Part shown: piece by piece, positions 15,551 to 24,004 of the stretch
How positions within the stretch are numbered: the first letter of the stretch is position 1
How the letters are laid out: each line of letters opens with the position of its first letter
Assembly: GCF_030818575.1 (NCBI RefSeq)
Contig: NZ_JAUTAL010000001.1
Coordinates: 2,418,001 to 2,482,000 of the forward strand
Length of the DNA stretch: 64,000 bases
Reading direction: 5' to 3'
Source: Chryseobacterium camelliae
GTDB lineage: Bacteria > Bacteroidota > Bacteroidia > Flavobacteriales > Weeksellaceae
Notes under the pieces: model-generated
Seen by the model: only the letters and a program-made list of their open reading frames with translations
What the model was told of the DNA's origin: nothing
Databases searched by the model: none
Program-made: the position numbers and the translations under genes

Positions 15551-17233
15551 TTATTTTCTTACCGCCTTCCTGGCTGGTTTTGTTGCTTTTTTAGCAGATC
15601 CGGATTTACCGTTATAGAAATGTGTGTAAGCATATTCTGCAGCTTTCTCAAGGTCGATCACGCCTCCGGCCTGAGAATAGTCGTTAAACTGATTTACCGT
15701 ACTAGGATTGCTTGATTTCACCAGGGCTTCAATGATCTGGTCAGGCTTCAGTTCAGGCATATAGGCCAGAAGAACTGCTGCTGCACCCGCAACTACAGGA
15801 GAAGCCATTGATGTTCCCTGAAGATATCTGTACTCATTCTTTGGGACCGTAGAATAAATCTGCTCTCCCGGCGCGAATACATTTACCATTTTTTTGTTAT
15901 AATTAGAGAAGCTTGCGCGTAAAGCATCATTATTATTGGTACTTGCCCCTACAACCAAAACGTTGTTTACAAAAGGTTTTTCGTCTGTAGCATTTTTAAA
16001 ATTAGTAGGATATGCAATATGTTCCGCCACATCTTCATTTTCGTTACCTGCTGCCTTTACTAAAAGGACTCCTTTATCCTGTGCATATTTAAATGCATCC
16101 CAAACGACATTTTTACCCGGAGAAAGTGGTTTTCCGAAACTCATGTTCAGCACTTTAGCGCCATTGTCCACGGCATACCTGATGGCATTCGCCACATCCT
16201 TATCTCTCTCGTCTCCGTTCGGCACTGTTCTTACAGACATGATCTTCGCTACTCTGGAGGCAACGCCATACTGTACTTCTTTCCCCTGAGGAAGCCCCGC
16301 GATAATACCTGCAACGTGAGTTCCATGCTCTGCATCCGGGCCTTCATAATGGTTGTTTCCGTATTTTCTTTCAGAGTAATCGTCATAATTATCTCCTACG
16401 ATCTCTTTTCTTGGATCATAACTAAGATCGTATTGTTTGCTCTGAGGTTCATAATGATCAATAGCTTCTTTCATCTGTTCAGAGATCGATTTCTCAAATT
16501 CCGCAGATGACTTACCTTTAAAATCCGGGCTTTGGGCAACCTGCTTTAGAACATTCAATGCGATTGCATCTTTCTGATCGGTAGGAGCCGGTATAGCAGC
16601 TACGGTTTCAGGAGTTACCGCCTTACCATTCAGCAATTTCACCATATTAGGGATGAGCATATTGATCATCGTATACGTCTGAAGACTTTGCTTTGCTTCC
16701 ATGCTTTTATCGGCAAAAAGCTCTTTAGCTTTCATGTACATCGCAAATTCTTCCGGCATTTTAGCCTGATTGGCTTTGTTTTTAGCAGAGTCATCACCTT
16801 CAAAAACAGGTTTGTATTTGGCAACCACTCTGGTTACTTCCATATTATCAACATCGATATCGCCGTTTTTTCCGCCGATGAAGTTCCATCCATGAACGTC
16901 ATCAATGTATCCGTTGCCGTCATCATCTTTTCCGTTTCCGGGAACTTCATTAGGATTGGTCCAGATATTTTTCACCAGTCCCGGATGGTCAATTTGAACG
17001 CCACTATCTAAAACACCTACAATAACGGTTTTAGGTTTAAGACCTTTGGACTCTAAGAATTTGTATGCATTTTGGGTATTGATTCCATATACTTTTGTAG
17101 TAGCAAAATCTTTATGGTACCATGTCATCAGATCCTTGTCTTCATTAGGATCGAGTTTTTTTTCCTGTGCTTGCTGAGCAAAACCATAGCTGAAACCTGT
17201 AAGGAAAACAGCAGCCAACAAAATCTTTTTCAT
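15551..17233 (-). CDS. S8 family (subtilisin-like) serine peptidase, secreted
   Basis: A 560-residue exported protease with a cleavable signal peptide (to about residue 19). The complete catalytic triad is present: Asp in VGVLDSGVQIDHPG (about residue 75), His in EHGTHVAGIIAG (about 305), and Ser in GTSMASPVVAG (about 480). About 225 residues separate Asp from His, far more than in standard subtilisins. The insert contains a helical, Lys-rich region (AKNKANQAKMPEEFAMYMKA and on). The C-terminus is basic and lacks a recognisable type IX secretion domain. It is the last gene of the run from parA, starting 1 nt past wbqC-like. Confidence 0.93.
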   Translation of the reverse strand: MKKILLAAVFLTGFSYGFAQQAQEKKLDPNEDKDLMTWYHKDFATTKVYGINTQNAYKFLESKGLKPKTVIVGVLDSGVQIDHPGLVKNIWTNPNEVPGNGKDDDGNGYIDDVHGWNFIGGKNGDIDVDNMEVTRVVAKYKPVFEGDDSAKNKANQAKMPEEFAMYMKAKELFADKSMEAKQSLQTYTMINMLIPNMVKLLNGKAVTPETVAAIPAPTDQKDAIALNVLKQVAQSPDFKGKSSAEFEKSISEQMKEAIDHYEPQSKQYDLSYDPRKEIVGDNYDDYSERKYGNNHYEGPDAEHGTHVAGIIAGLPQGKEVQYGVASRVAKIMSVRTVPNGDERDKDVANAIRYAVDNGAKVLNMSFGKPLSPGKNVVWDAFKYAQDKGVLLVKAAGNENEDVAEHIAYPTNFKNATDEKPFVNNVLVVGASTNNNDALRASFSNYNKKMVNVFAPGEQIYSTVPKNEYRYLQGTSMASPVVAGAAAVLLAYMPELKPDQIIEALVKSSNPSTVNQFNDYSQAGGVIDLEKAAEYAYTHFYNGKSGSAKKATKPARKAVRK

Positions 17234-17234
17234 G

Positions 17235-17852
17235 TTAATAAGATTGTTTAATATTTTTAATATAAGTAACAGATTCGGGTCCTTTGTTACAGATCAGGTC
17301 TAAAATAGACAGATCTTCCAGAAACCCCAGTTTATCTGAAAACGTCTGATAATATTCTTCCATAGCAAAATCCGAGGGATTCTTCGCTGAAAAACGGTCC
17401 CTGAAATGTATTCCTTCCGGATTTTTGATGTATTCTTCATTCAAAATATATGCCTGATCTGTTTTCAGTATCTGTTGGATGATATGAAGGGCATTCAGGT
17501 TAAAACCAAGGAGTGAATTCCCCTGGTAGTCATATATTTCTTTTAGCCTGTTTTCGTAATACTCAAAGTAGGGCGAGCTCTGGTATGCCGTCTTAACGGA
17601 CTTCCAGTGCAGGGACTTCCAGTCTTCAGAATCAGACATTTCAATATCCTTCAGTACTCTTTTCCCGTTATGCCTGATGGGAATGATTAAAGGCAGTTTC
17701 CCGTTAGCGCCATAGATATTGGCCCTATTCCTGTAGGTTTGTTTAGGAAAATGTTCATACTGTTCCAGCTCGATCTTATTCTCAGGATTTAAAAACACGG
17801 AGAACCACGAAATAGGCGGCAGGTAAAATACCGGTAATAATATATTCTTCAT
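17235..17852 (-). CDS. WbqC family protein
   Basis: About 205 residues from ATG 17852 (MKNILLPVFYLPP); an ATG two codons earlier is also possible. The N-terminal LPVFYLPPISWF and the QTYRNRANIYGANGK block match the WbqC-like family, sometimes found in surface-polysaccharide loci but of unproven function. It is cytosolic with no signal peptide. It sits between lepB (64 nt upstream) and the subtilase gene (1 nt downstream), so the genes are cotranscribed; the flavobacterial order parA-parB-DUF5683-dapB-lepB-wbqC is conserved as far as I recall. Confidence 0.85.
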   Translation of the reverse strand: MKNILLPVFYLPPISWFSVFLNPENKIELEQYEHFPKQTYRNRANIYGANGKLPLIIPIRHNGKRVLKDIEMSDSEDWKSLHWKSVKTAYQSSPYFEYYENRLKEIYDYQGNSLLGFNLNALHIIQQILKTDQAYILNEEYIKNPEGIHFRDRFSAKNPSDFAMEEYYQTFSDKLGFLEDLSILDLICNKGPESVTYIKNIKQSY

Positions 17853-17916
17853 ATGCATGATGCAAAAATGAAGTATTTCTTCAAATACTTCATTCTGTTA
17901 TAATTTAATTAACTGA

Positions 17917-19560
17917 TTAATCTTCTCCTGTATTTTTCTTTCTGAACAGTTTTACAAAGTATTCCCATCCGAAGAACAGGATCAGGATCATCGCTGCAAT
18001 CCACCAGTAAGAGGCTTTATTGGATTCGCCGGTATTTGTTGCTTTGAACATCCTGTCCCAACGGATCTTAAACGGAGCCTGATAAGAGGAACTGTTATCT
18101 TTGAATGCTCCCTGTAAACTCATCCAGGTAAACATGGGTTTTCCTACAATATTTTCTTCCGGAACAAAACCAAAAAACCTGGCATCTAAGGAAGCATCCC
18201 TGTTATCTCCTATCATCATATAATAATCCTGTTTGATGGTATAGGTGGTTGCAGGCTGGCCATTGATAAAAATCTGGTTGCCTTTTTCTTCAAGATTATT
18301 ATGTTCATATTCAGAAATAATCCAACGGTATTCAGGAAGGGTTTCTTTATTGATGGCTACCACATCTCCTTTTTTAGGAATTTTAAGGGGTCCATACCAG
18401 TCCTGGTTCCAAGGTTTATTAATCGGGAAGATAGACTGTGTGGTATCAATCTTCTTTTTAGCTTCATCTCTGTAGAATACAGCAGCAAGTCCTTTCTCCT
18501 GAATATCCTCTTTGATATCGATCACCTGCGGAAGAGCTTTGATGTCTGCTGCAACCTTGTCGGTAAGCCCCTGGAAACCGTAAATGAAACCTTTATCAGT
18601 CTGTTGTTCCTGAACCGGTAAAAAACCATAAATATTGTACAGGGAAGGAATATCCAGCTGGCTTCCTGTTGTTACTATATATCTGTGCTGCACCTCCTGA
18701 TCGCCAAGCACTGTTTCCGGCTTGCCGTTCACAAACAGTCTTCCGCCTCTCATTTCAAAAGTATCACCAGCAACGGCAACACATCTTTTTACATACGGAT
18801 CTTTCCTGTCTGTTGCCGTATGTACGGAATCCTGAGGATAGTTAAACACAACGATATCATTCTTTTGCGGTTTATTTAACTGGAATATTCTTTCATAAGG
18901 AAGTTTCACCGCATCTACATAAGATTTAGGGTCGTCTTTGGGATTTCCTGGCTGGCCTGTATCAAAAATAGTTCCCTGCAGGAAAGGTATTGCTACCGGA
19001 CGCATCGGAAGCCTGTAGCCATAGCTCCATTTATTAACGAAAAGGAAATCCCCTACCAGCAACGTCCTTTCCATAGATCCTGTAGGAATCCCGAAAGGCT
19101 GGGTAACAAATACGTGGATGATGGTGGCAAAGACTACGGCAAAAGTAATTGATCCGATAAATGAATCTTTCTTTTTGGCATTTTTCTCCTCTTCAGTAAG
19201 AAACATATCATTCATGCTTTCATCTTCCAGCTCAGTGTCTTTGGAATAATTGACCACGGCCATATAGATAAACGGAAGGAATACCGTAAGCAGTTGTTGC
19301 TGTGTCAGGCTTTTTCCGAATTTCTTCATGAGATAAATATGGAAAACAGACATCATGATTGGTCCTACAATCGGAAGATAGGAAAGAAGAGCCCACCATT
19401 TCGGGTGTTTGGTTTCTTTCAGGATGATGAAGTAATTATAGAACGGGACAAATGCGAAAACCGGATTATAGCCCATTTTTTTGAACAGCTTCCATGTTGA
19501 AATCCCCATCAGCAGGGATAAAATAACAACATATACTGCATAAGTTAAAAAGTAATTCAT
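17917..19560 (-). CDS. lepB: Signal peptidase I (enlarged Bacteroidota form)
   Basis: Membrane serine-lysine protease that removes signal peptides on the periplasmic side. At 547 residues it is much longer than typical enzymes. Residues 1-100 form extra membrane helices. The catalytic Ser is in GIPTGSMERTLLVGDFL and the catalytic Lys in DPYVKRCVAVAGD. The box GDNRDASLDARFFGFV is intact. Between the Lys box and the GDNRD box lies a long inserted periplasmic region of about 150 residues. Another hydrophobic segment near the C-terminus (YWWIAAMILILFFGWEY) should anchor the tail. It is in the par operon, followed by wbqC-like. Confidence 0.94.
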   Translation of the reverse strand: MNYFLTYAVYVVILSLLMGISTWKLFKKMGYNPVFAFVPFYNYFIILKETKHPKWWALLSYLPIVGPIMMSVFHIYLMKKFGKSLTQQQLLTVFLPFIYMAVVNYSKDTELEDESMNDMFLTEEEKNAKKKDSFIGSITFAVVFATIIHVFVTQPFGIPTGSMERTLLVGDFLFVNKWSYGYRLPMRPVAIPFLQGTIFDTGQPGNPKDDPKSYVDAVKLPYERIFQLNKPQKNDIVVFNYPQDSVHTATDRKDPYVKRCVAVAGDTFEMRGGRLFVNGKPETVLGDQEVQHRYIVTTGSQLDIPSLYNIYGFLPVQEQQTDKGFIYGFQGLTDKVAADIKALPQVIDIKEDIQEKGLAAVFYRDEAKKKIDTTQSIFPINKPWNQDWYGPLKIPKKGDVVAINKETLPEYRWIISEYEHNNLEEKGNQIFINGQPATTYTIKQDYYMMIGDNRDASLDARFFGFVPEENIVGKPMFTWMSLQGAFKDNSSSYQAPFKIRWDRMFKATNTGESNKASYWWIAAMILILFFGWEYFVKLFRKKNTGED

Positions 19561-19636
19561 AAATTTTGTGCCTGTCTGTTATAATTTGTGTTAGCAACTT
19601 TATATTAGTCCCCGGAATCAGGTGTTTGTTACAGGA

Positions 19637-20338
19637 TTAAAGTCCTAAAACATCTTTCATTCCGAAATTTCCTTTTTTATCCCGGATCCACTCAGCAGCG
19701 ATCACTGCTCCCAGAGCAAACCCATTTCTATTGAATGCTGTATGTTTGATTTCAATCTCATCCACTTCGCTCCTGTAAAACACACTGTGCGTTCCCGGAA
19801 CCTCATCTTCCCTAATGGCAAAAATCCCCAACTGATTGTCCTGGGTTTCTTCCAGTTTCCAGGCATCGAATTTGGGATGATGCTGGATAATTCCTTCTGC
19901 AATGGATATAGCAGTACCACTGGGAGCGTCCTTTTTATGGATATGATGGATTTCTTCAAGCTGACAGGCGTATTCATCCCTGTTTTTCATCAGCCCGGCC
20001 AGTTTTTCATTAAGGGCAAAAAACAAATTGACACCAAGGCTGAAATTGGAACCATAAAGGAATGCGGTATCATTCTGAACGGCAAGGTCTTCTATCTCCT
20101 TTCTTTTTTCCAGCCACCCTGTAGTTCCGCAAACTACGGGAACTTTATTTTCCAGGCATGCTTTGATATTTTTGAAAGCGGCTTCCGGCAGCGAGAATTC
20201 AATCACCACATCAGGGTTGTTCAGGTTTTCAGCAGTTGGGGTTTCTTTTAACCGGGCTACGACTTCATGTCCTCTCTGTGTGGCAATCCCGTCTATGATT
20301 TTGCCCATTTTACCATATCCCACTAATGCTATTTTCAT
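19637..20338 (-). CDS. dapB: 4-hydroxy-tetrahydrodipicolinate reductase
   Basis: Reduces HTPA to tetrahydrodipicolinate in the lysine and meso-diaminopimelate pathway; cytosolic. The 233 residues fit the short Bacteroidota form. The NAD(P)-binding start is GYGKMGK (residues 7-13). The active-site block EIHHIHKKDAPSGTA contains the catalytic His-Lys pair and the substrate-binding SGT. The VVCGTTGW segment is the cofactor-side loop. It lies between DUF5683 and lepB in the same direction. Identification is secure. Confidence 0.95.
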   Translation of the reverse strand: MKIALVGYGKMGKIIDGIATQRGHEVVARLKETPTAENLNNPDVVIEFSLPEAAFKNIKACLENKVPVVCGTTGWLEKRKEIEDLAVQNDTAFLYGSNFSLGVNLFFALNEKLAGLMKNRDEYACQLEEIHHIHKKDAPSGTAISIAEGIIQHHPKFDAWKLEETQDNQLGIFAIREDEVPGTHSVFYRSEVDEIEIKHTAFNRNGFALGAVIAAEWIRDKKGNFGMKDVLGL

Positions 20339-20379
20339 TGTCCTATTATTTTTAACAGGCCGTAATTATTACTACGGCC

Positions 20380-21021
20380 TTAAAATCTGTAACTTAAACT
20401 TATTCCTGTCTTTGGAGGATTTATCCCGTATTGATCCTGGATTACTGCCGGATTGAAGGTGAGGTCAGGATCATGGCGGCTTTCATATAAATGAGAATCT
20501 ACCACAGCATCCACAATATTGAGAATGTAAATCAGCCCTGAAATCGCAATGGCATAATCCCGTTGTCTTTTTGCCCTGTCCTGTGCATTTCCCAAAGCCA
20601 CCTTATCGAGCCAAGGATGTTCATCCACAAACTGATTAGGCGTACCATTCAGTTTTGCAATGTAATACTCCCTGTATTTGCGGTATTGCTTATCATTCCA
20701 GACTGCAATTCCTACCCCGGTTCCCACAGCACCCCATACAATAGGGATTTTCCAGTATTTTTTATTATAAAACTGGCCGAGTCCCGGCAGTACGGCAGAA
20801 TACAGACCCGCTTTCGTAGGATTCAGTTTCACGGTCTTACCGGTAGGTCCGTTGGCATTTTCAAGGTCAGCCACTACAGCTGATTCTGTTTTTGTATTGT
20901 TTCTTTCAACCGATACACTGTCCTTCGGATGGTTTTCCACCCGGATCGTATCATTGGGCCTAACCTGGGCATAGCCGAAGGCAGACAGACAGAGAAAGAA
21001 TATAAAGAGTGCTTTATTCAT
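20380..21021 (-). CDS. DUF5683 domain protein, probable membrane protein
   Basis: A 213-residue protein with an N-terminal signal peptide (ending near GYAQ). Its core, LNPTKAGLYSAVLPGLGQFYN split at the turn, followed by KYWKIPIVWGAVGTGVGIAVW, is the DUF5683 pattern: two membrane-spanning hairpins with a PGxGQFYNKKYWK motif. A further hydrophobic helix is AISGLIYILNIVDAVVD. Function is unknown. It abuts parB (start codon directly after the parB stop) and precedes dapB by 41 nt, an arrangement typical for flavobacteria. Confidence 0.85.
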   Translation of the reverse strand: MNKALFIFFLCLSAFGYAQVRPNDTIRVENHPKDSVSVERNNTKTESAVVADLENANGPTGKTVKLNPTKAGLYSAVLPGLGQFYNKKYWKIPIVWGAVGTGVGIAVWNDKQYRKYREYYIAKLNGTPNQFVDEHPWLDKVALGNAQDRAKRQRDYAIAISGLIYILNIVDAVVDSHLYESRHDPDLTFNPAVIQDQYGINPPKTGISLSYRF

Positions 21022-21915
21022 TTATTTGATATGGGACAGAATATAGTCCAGCTCTTCCTGATTTTTAAAGTCCAGGACTATTTTCCCTTTTTTACCGTTT
21101 CCGGCTGTTTTGATCTCCACTTTTACATCCAGAAGGTCGGCAATGGCTTTTTCAGCCCTTTTAAAGTGATTCGGCAATTCTGCCTTTGCCGCTTTCTTGG
21201 CAGCCGGTGACTTAGGATTCTTCAGTATGGCAGCAGCCTGTTCAGACTGGCGTACGTTTAAATGTTCTTTAATGATTTTTTCAAAAAGGATTTGCTGAAG
21301 CTCCTCATTGTCCAGACTGATGATCGCACGGCCATGTCCGGCAGAGATTTCTCCGCTTCTGATGGCGTTCTGAATATCCGGACTTAATCTTAAAAGCCTT
21401 ATGGAATTGGTAATGGTGCTTCTGTCCTTGCCTACTCTCTGGCTAAGATTTTCCTGGGTGAGGCCGATCTCATCCATCAATCTCTGGTAGGTCAGGGCAA
21501 TTTCTACAGCATCAAGGTCTTCCCTCTGAATATTTTCCACTAAAGCCATCTCAAGCAGCTCCTGATCGTTTACCAGACGGATGTATGCGGGAATTGTGGC
21601 AAGGCCTGCCATTTTACTGGCCCTGTACCTTCTTTCCCCGGATATGATTTCAAACTTTTCACCGTCCTTTCTCAGGGTAACTGGCTGGATCACGCCTAAA
21701 TTTTTGATCGACTGTGCCAGTTCGTTCAATGCTTTCTCATCAAAATAGGTTCTTGGCTGAGTGGGATTCGGATAGATATCCTCAACAGCTACTTCTACAA
21801 TATTCCCTACAAACTTATCGGCACCTTCATCGGTAGCTGAGTTGATCGTCGCTTTGGATTCGGCGCTAAGAATAGCACCCAGACCACGCCCCATCGCTCT
21901 TTTTTTGTCCTTCAT
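21022..21915 (-). CDS. parB: Chromosome-partitioning protein ParB
   Basis: A 297-residue ParB/Spo0J homologue: a CTP-dependent clamp that loads at parS and spreads to organise the origin region. It has the N-terminal KRAMGRGLGAIL peptide, which stimulates ParA ATPase. The CTP-binding ParB-N domain contains NPTQPRTYFDE and the ISGERRYRAS box. A central helix-turn-helix region (LSQRVGKDRSTITNSIRLL) follows, then a C-terminal dimerisation domain. It lies 39 nt downstream of parA. I found no exact parS palindrome in this window. Confidence 0.95.
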   Translation of the reverse strand: MKDKKRAMGRGLGAILSAESKATINSATDEGADKFVGNIVEVAVEDIYPNPTQPRTYFDEKALNELAQSIKNLGVIQPVTLRKDGEKFEIISGERRYRASKMAGLATIPAYIRLVNDQELLEMALVENIQREDLDAVEIALTYQRLMDEIGLTQENLSQRVGKDRSTITNSIRLLRLSPDIQNAIRSGEISAGHGRAIISLDNEELQQILFEKIIKEHLNVRQSEQAAAILKNPKSPAAKKAAKAELPNHFKRAEKAIADLLDVKVEIKTAGNGKKGKIVLDFKNQEELDYILSHIK

Positions 21916-21954
21916 AGTATATGTAAAGCGATAGCATGTGCTATCAGCTGTTTA

Positions 21955-22728
21955 TTAATTCTTTACTAAATTTTCATTTTTCAGCAGTACTTCTTCTGCC
22001 AGCTGAATGTACTGAATGGCACCTTTGCTTTCTGCATCATAATTCAGGATGCTCTCTCCGAAACTCGGGGCTTCGCTCAGCCTTACGTTTCTGCTGATGA
22101 TGGTTTCAAAAACCATTTCAGGGAAGTGGGCATTTACTTCTTCCACCACCTGGTTGGAAAGCCTTAATCTTCCGTCGTACATCGTAAGCAGCAAACCTTC
22201 AATATCCAGGTCTTTATTGTGGATTTTCTGAACGTTCTTAATGGTATTCAAAAGTTTACCCAGTCCTTCCAATGCAAAATACTCACACTGGATCGGAATG
22301 ATTACGGAATCAGCCGCTGTAAGAGCATTAACGGTAATCAGACCTAAGCTCGGCGCACAGTCGATGATGATGTAGTCATAATCATCACGTACAGGCTGTA
22401 ATGCTTTTTTAAGCATATATTCCCGGTCTTCTTTGTCTACCAGTTCAATCTCTGCTGCAACCAGGTCAATATGCGACGGAACGATGTCCAGGTTCGGAGT
22501 TGCGGTTCTTTTGATGCAGGTTCTGGTATCCACACTATGCTCCAGAAGGTTATAGGTTGAATACTGAACATCATCAACTCCCAGTCCGGAAGTTGCATTT
22601 GCCTGAGGATCAGCATCAATAATTAAAATTTTCTTTTCCAACACCCCTAATGCCGCAGCCAGATTAACAGCTGTGGTTGTCTTTCCGACTCCTCCTTTCT
22701 GATTAGCGATCCCTATGATTTTTGCCAT
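21955..22728 (-). CDS. parA: Chromosome-partitioning ATPase ParA (Soj)
   Basis: A 257-residue Walker-type partition ATPase. The deviant Walker A motif is KGGVGKTTT near residues 10-18 and Walker B is YIIIDCAPSLGL. I chose ATG 22728 (MAKIIGIANQKGG), not the ORF start 49 codons upstream, because the family starts here and the upstream part overlaps an AT-rich regulatory region. With ParB it segregates chromosome origins. First gene of the run that continues through parB, DUF5683, dapB and lepB. A TATTTTTG element at 22747-22754 on the minus strand is a possible promoter. Confidence 0.96.
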   Translation of the reverse strand: MAKIIGIANQKGGVGKTTTAVNLAAALGVLEKKILIIDADPQANATSGLGVDDVQYSTYNLLEHSVDTRTCIKRTATPNLDIVPSHIDLVAAEIELVDKEDREYMLKKALQPVRDDYDYIIIDCAPSLGLITVNALTAADSVIIPIQCEYFALEGLGKLLNTIKNVQKIHNKDLDIEGLLLTMYDGRLRLSNQVVEEVNAHFPEMVFETIISRNVRLSEAPSFGESILNYDAESKGAIQYIQLAEEVLLKNENLVKN

Positions 22729-22830
22729 TATTAGAACTTTAAGGTTCAAAAATACACTTTTTTCTTTGCTCCTCGTGAACGATGAAAACGAAAAATGAGT
22801 TAAAATATTGTTAACAAGCCTTTTAGCCCT

Positions 22831-22868
22831 AAAAAAAATTATCCACAAAAAAAATTCTTTGTGGATAA
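22831..22868 (-). terminator. Terminator of the tonB-like gene, built from two inverted DnaA-box 9-mers
   Basis: On the minus strand, TTATCCACAAA pairs with TTTGTGGATAA and is followed by a run of T, so it can end the tonB-like transcript, whose stop lies 22 nt away. Both arms contain an exact copy of the DnaA-box consensus TTATCCACA (22839-22847, and inverted at 22860-22868). Confidence 0.7.
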
Positions 22869-22890
22869 GTATCAAGATTGGTCTGGAGTG

Positions 22891-23724
22891 TTAATTTTCA
22901 AACTTCATGGAGATCGGGAATTTAAAATAGCTTCTTACCGCCTGGCCTTTTACTTTGGCCGGAATCCATTTTCCCTTGATGTTTTTGATGGTTCTTAATG
23001 CTTCACTGTTGAAATCTGCATTTTTACCGTCTGCTTTGATCGCAGAGATAGATCCGTCACGTTCCACGATGAATGTAATCATGGTCTTTACGACACCGTC
23101 TGATTCGATTCCTGAACCATCGAAGTTATTCAGTACTTTATTCCTGAAAGAATCTATGCCGCCAGGGAAACTGGCTTCCACATCAACCACAGTAGAAACC
23201 GCATTCGGGTCTACTTTTTCAGGAATGGGAGTGGTTACTGCCGGAATGGAAACAGGTCCTGTATTGATGGCCGGAGCCGGCGGTACATAGGTATTTGCCG
23301 GAGCAGTTTCACCTTCACTATTATTTCTGGTTCCTGCGACTGCCCCCTCAATTTTTTCAACCACTTTTTCTTTGGTCACCTGCGCTTTGGGGTCTGGTAC
23401 GGTTTTATCAACGGTTTTAACTTTCTTTTGCTGTGCAGCCTGAGGTGTTGGTGTTATAGGCACAACAACATCTGGTATTTCCTTAATATTAAAAGGACCG
23501 ACAGGACATACTGTAGTTATACTTTCTCCATCAGAACTTTTAAATGCATTAATAGCCAATGGTGTTAAAGAAATGGCAGCCAAAAGACCTGCTCCTGCAA
23601 AGAGAGCTTTAGTTAATATTCTGTCGGATTCATTTCTTAATACATATGCACCATATTCTTTGTTGCGGTGTTCAAAGAGCAGTTCATTAAAACGGAACTC
23701 TTCATTTTTAAACGGGTTTTTCAT
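22891..23724 (-). CDS. TonB-like energy transducer protein
   Basis: About 277 residues from ATG 23724 (MKNPFKNEEFRFNELL); an upstream in-frame ATG at 23754 gives an unlikely extension. A short cytosolic N-terminus with FNELLFEHRNKEYGAYVLRN is typical of flavobacterial TonB homologues. One membrane helix follows (about 38-60), then a Pro/Val-rich periplasmic spacer. A C-terminal TonB domain (about 185-277) contains ASFPGGIDSFRNKVLNNF and VVKTMITFIVERDGS. It should couple the proton gradient to outer-membrane receptors; no exbB or exbD is adjacent. It ends at a terminator shared in space with DnaA boxes. Confidence 0.88.
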   Translation of the reverse strand: MKNPFKNEEFRFNELLFEHRNKEYGAYVLRNESDRILTKALFAGAGLLAAISLTPLAINAFKSSDGESITTVCPVGPFNIKEIPDVVVPITPTPQAAQQKKVKTVDKTVPDPKAQVTKEKVVEKIEGAVAGTRNNSEGETAPANTYVPPAPAINTGPVSIPAVTTPIPEKVDPNAVSTVVDVEASFPGGIDSFRNKVLNNFDGSGIESDGVVKTMITFIVERDGSISAIKADGKNADFNSEALRTIKNIKGKWIPAKVKGQAVRSYFKFPISMKFEN

Positions 23725-23944
23725 CACAATACATATTTTAGACGGGTTATACAAATTATCAACTTATCACAGGTCATTCAATAACACTATGACAGCATCA
23801 AAACATAAGCCAATATATTAATAAAAACATAACAAAACAATAGATAATCAATAATACTGAAAATTTAACTATGTGGTAAATAATATGAATATAAGCGGAT
23901 ATTGTAATTCGGGATAATTAAATCAGGTACCATGACAATGATAA

Positions 23945-23974
23945 ATAAAAAAAGACTGCCTCACAGCAGTCTTT
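23945..23974 (-). terminator. Intrinsic terminator of purA
   Basis: Stem AAAGACTGC / GCAGTCTTT with a 6-nt loop and a T-run on the minus strand, 31 nt past the purA stop. Confidence 0.82.
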
Positions 23975-24004
23975 ATACATATGATTAAAATATGGTATTC
24001 TGTA

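Noticed and set aside
18301-18621. 106-codon plus-strand ORF inside lepB
   Set aside because: Antisense shadow of the signal peptidase gene.
21022-22890. Possible parS site near parAB
   Set aside because: I looked for the TGTTTCACGTGAAACA-type palindrome and found none; a diverged parS cannot be excluded by eye.
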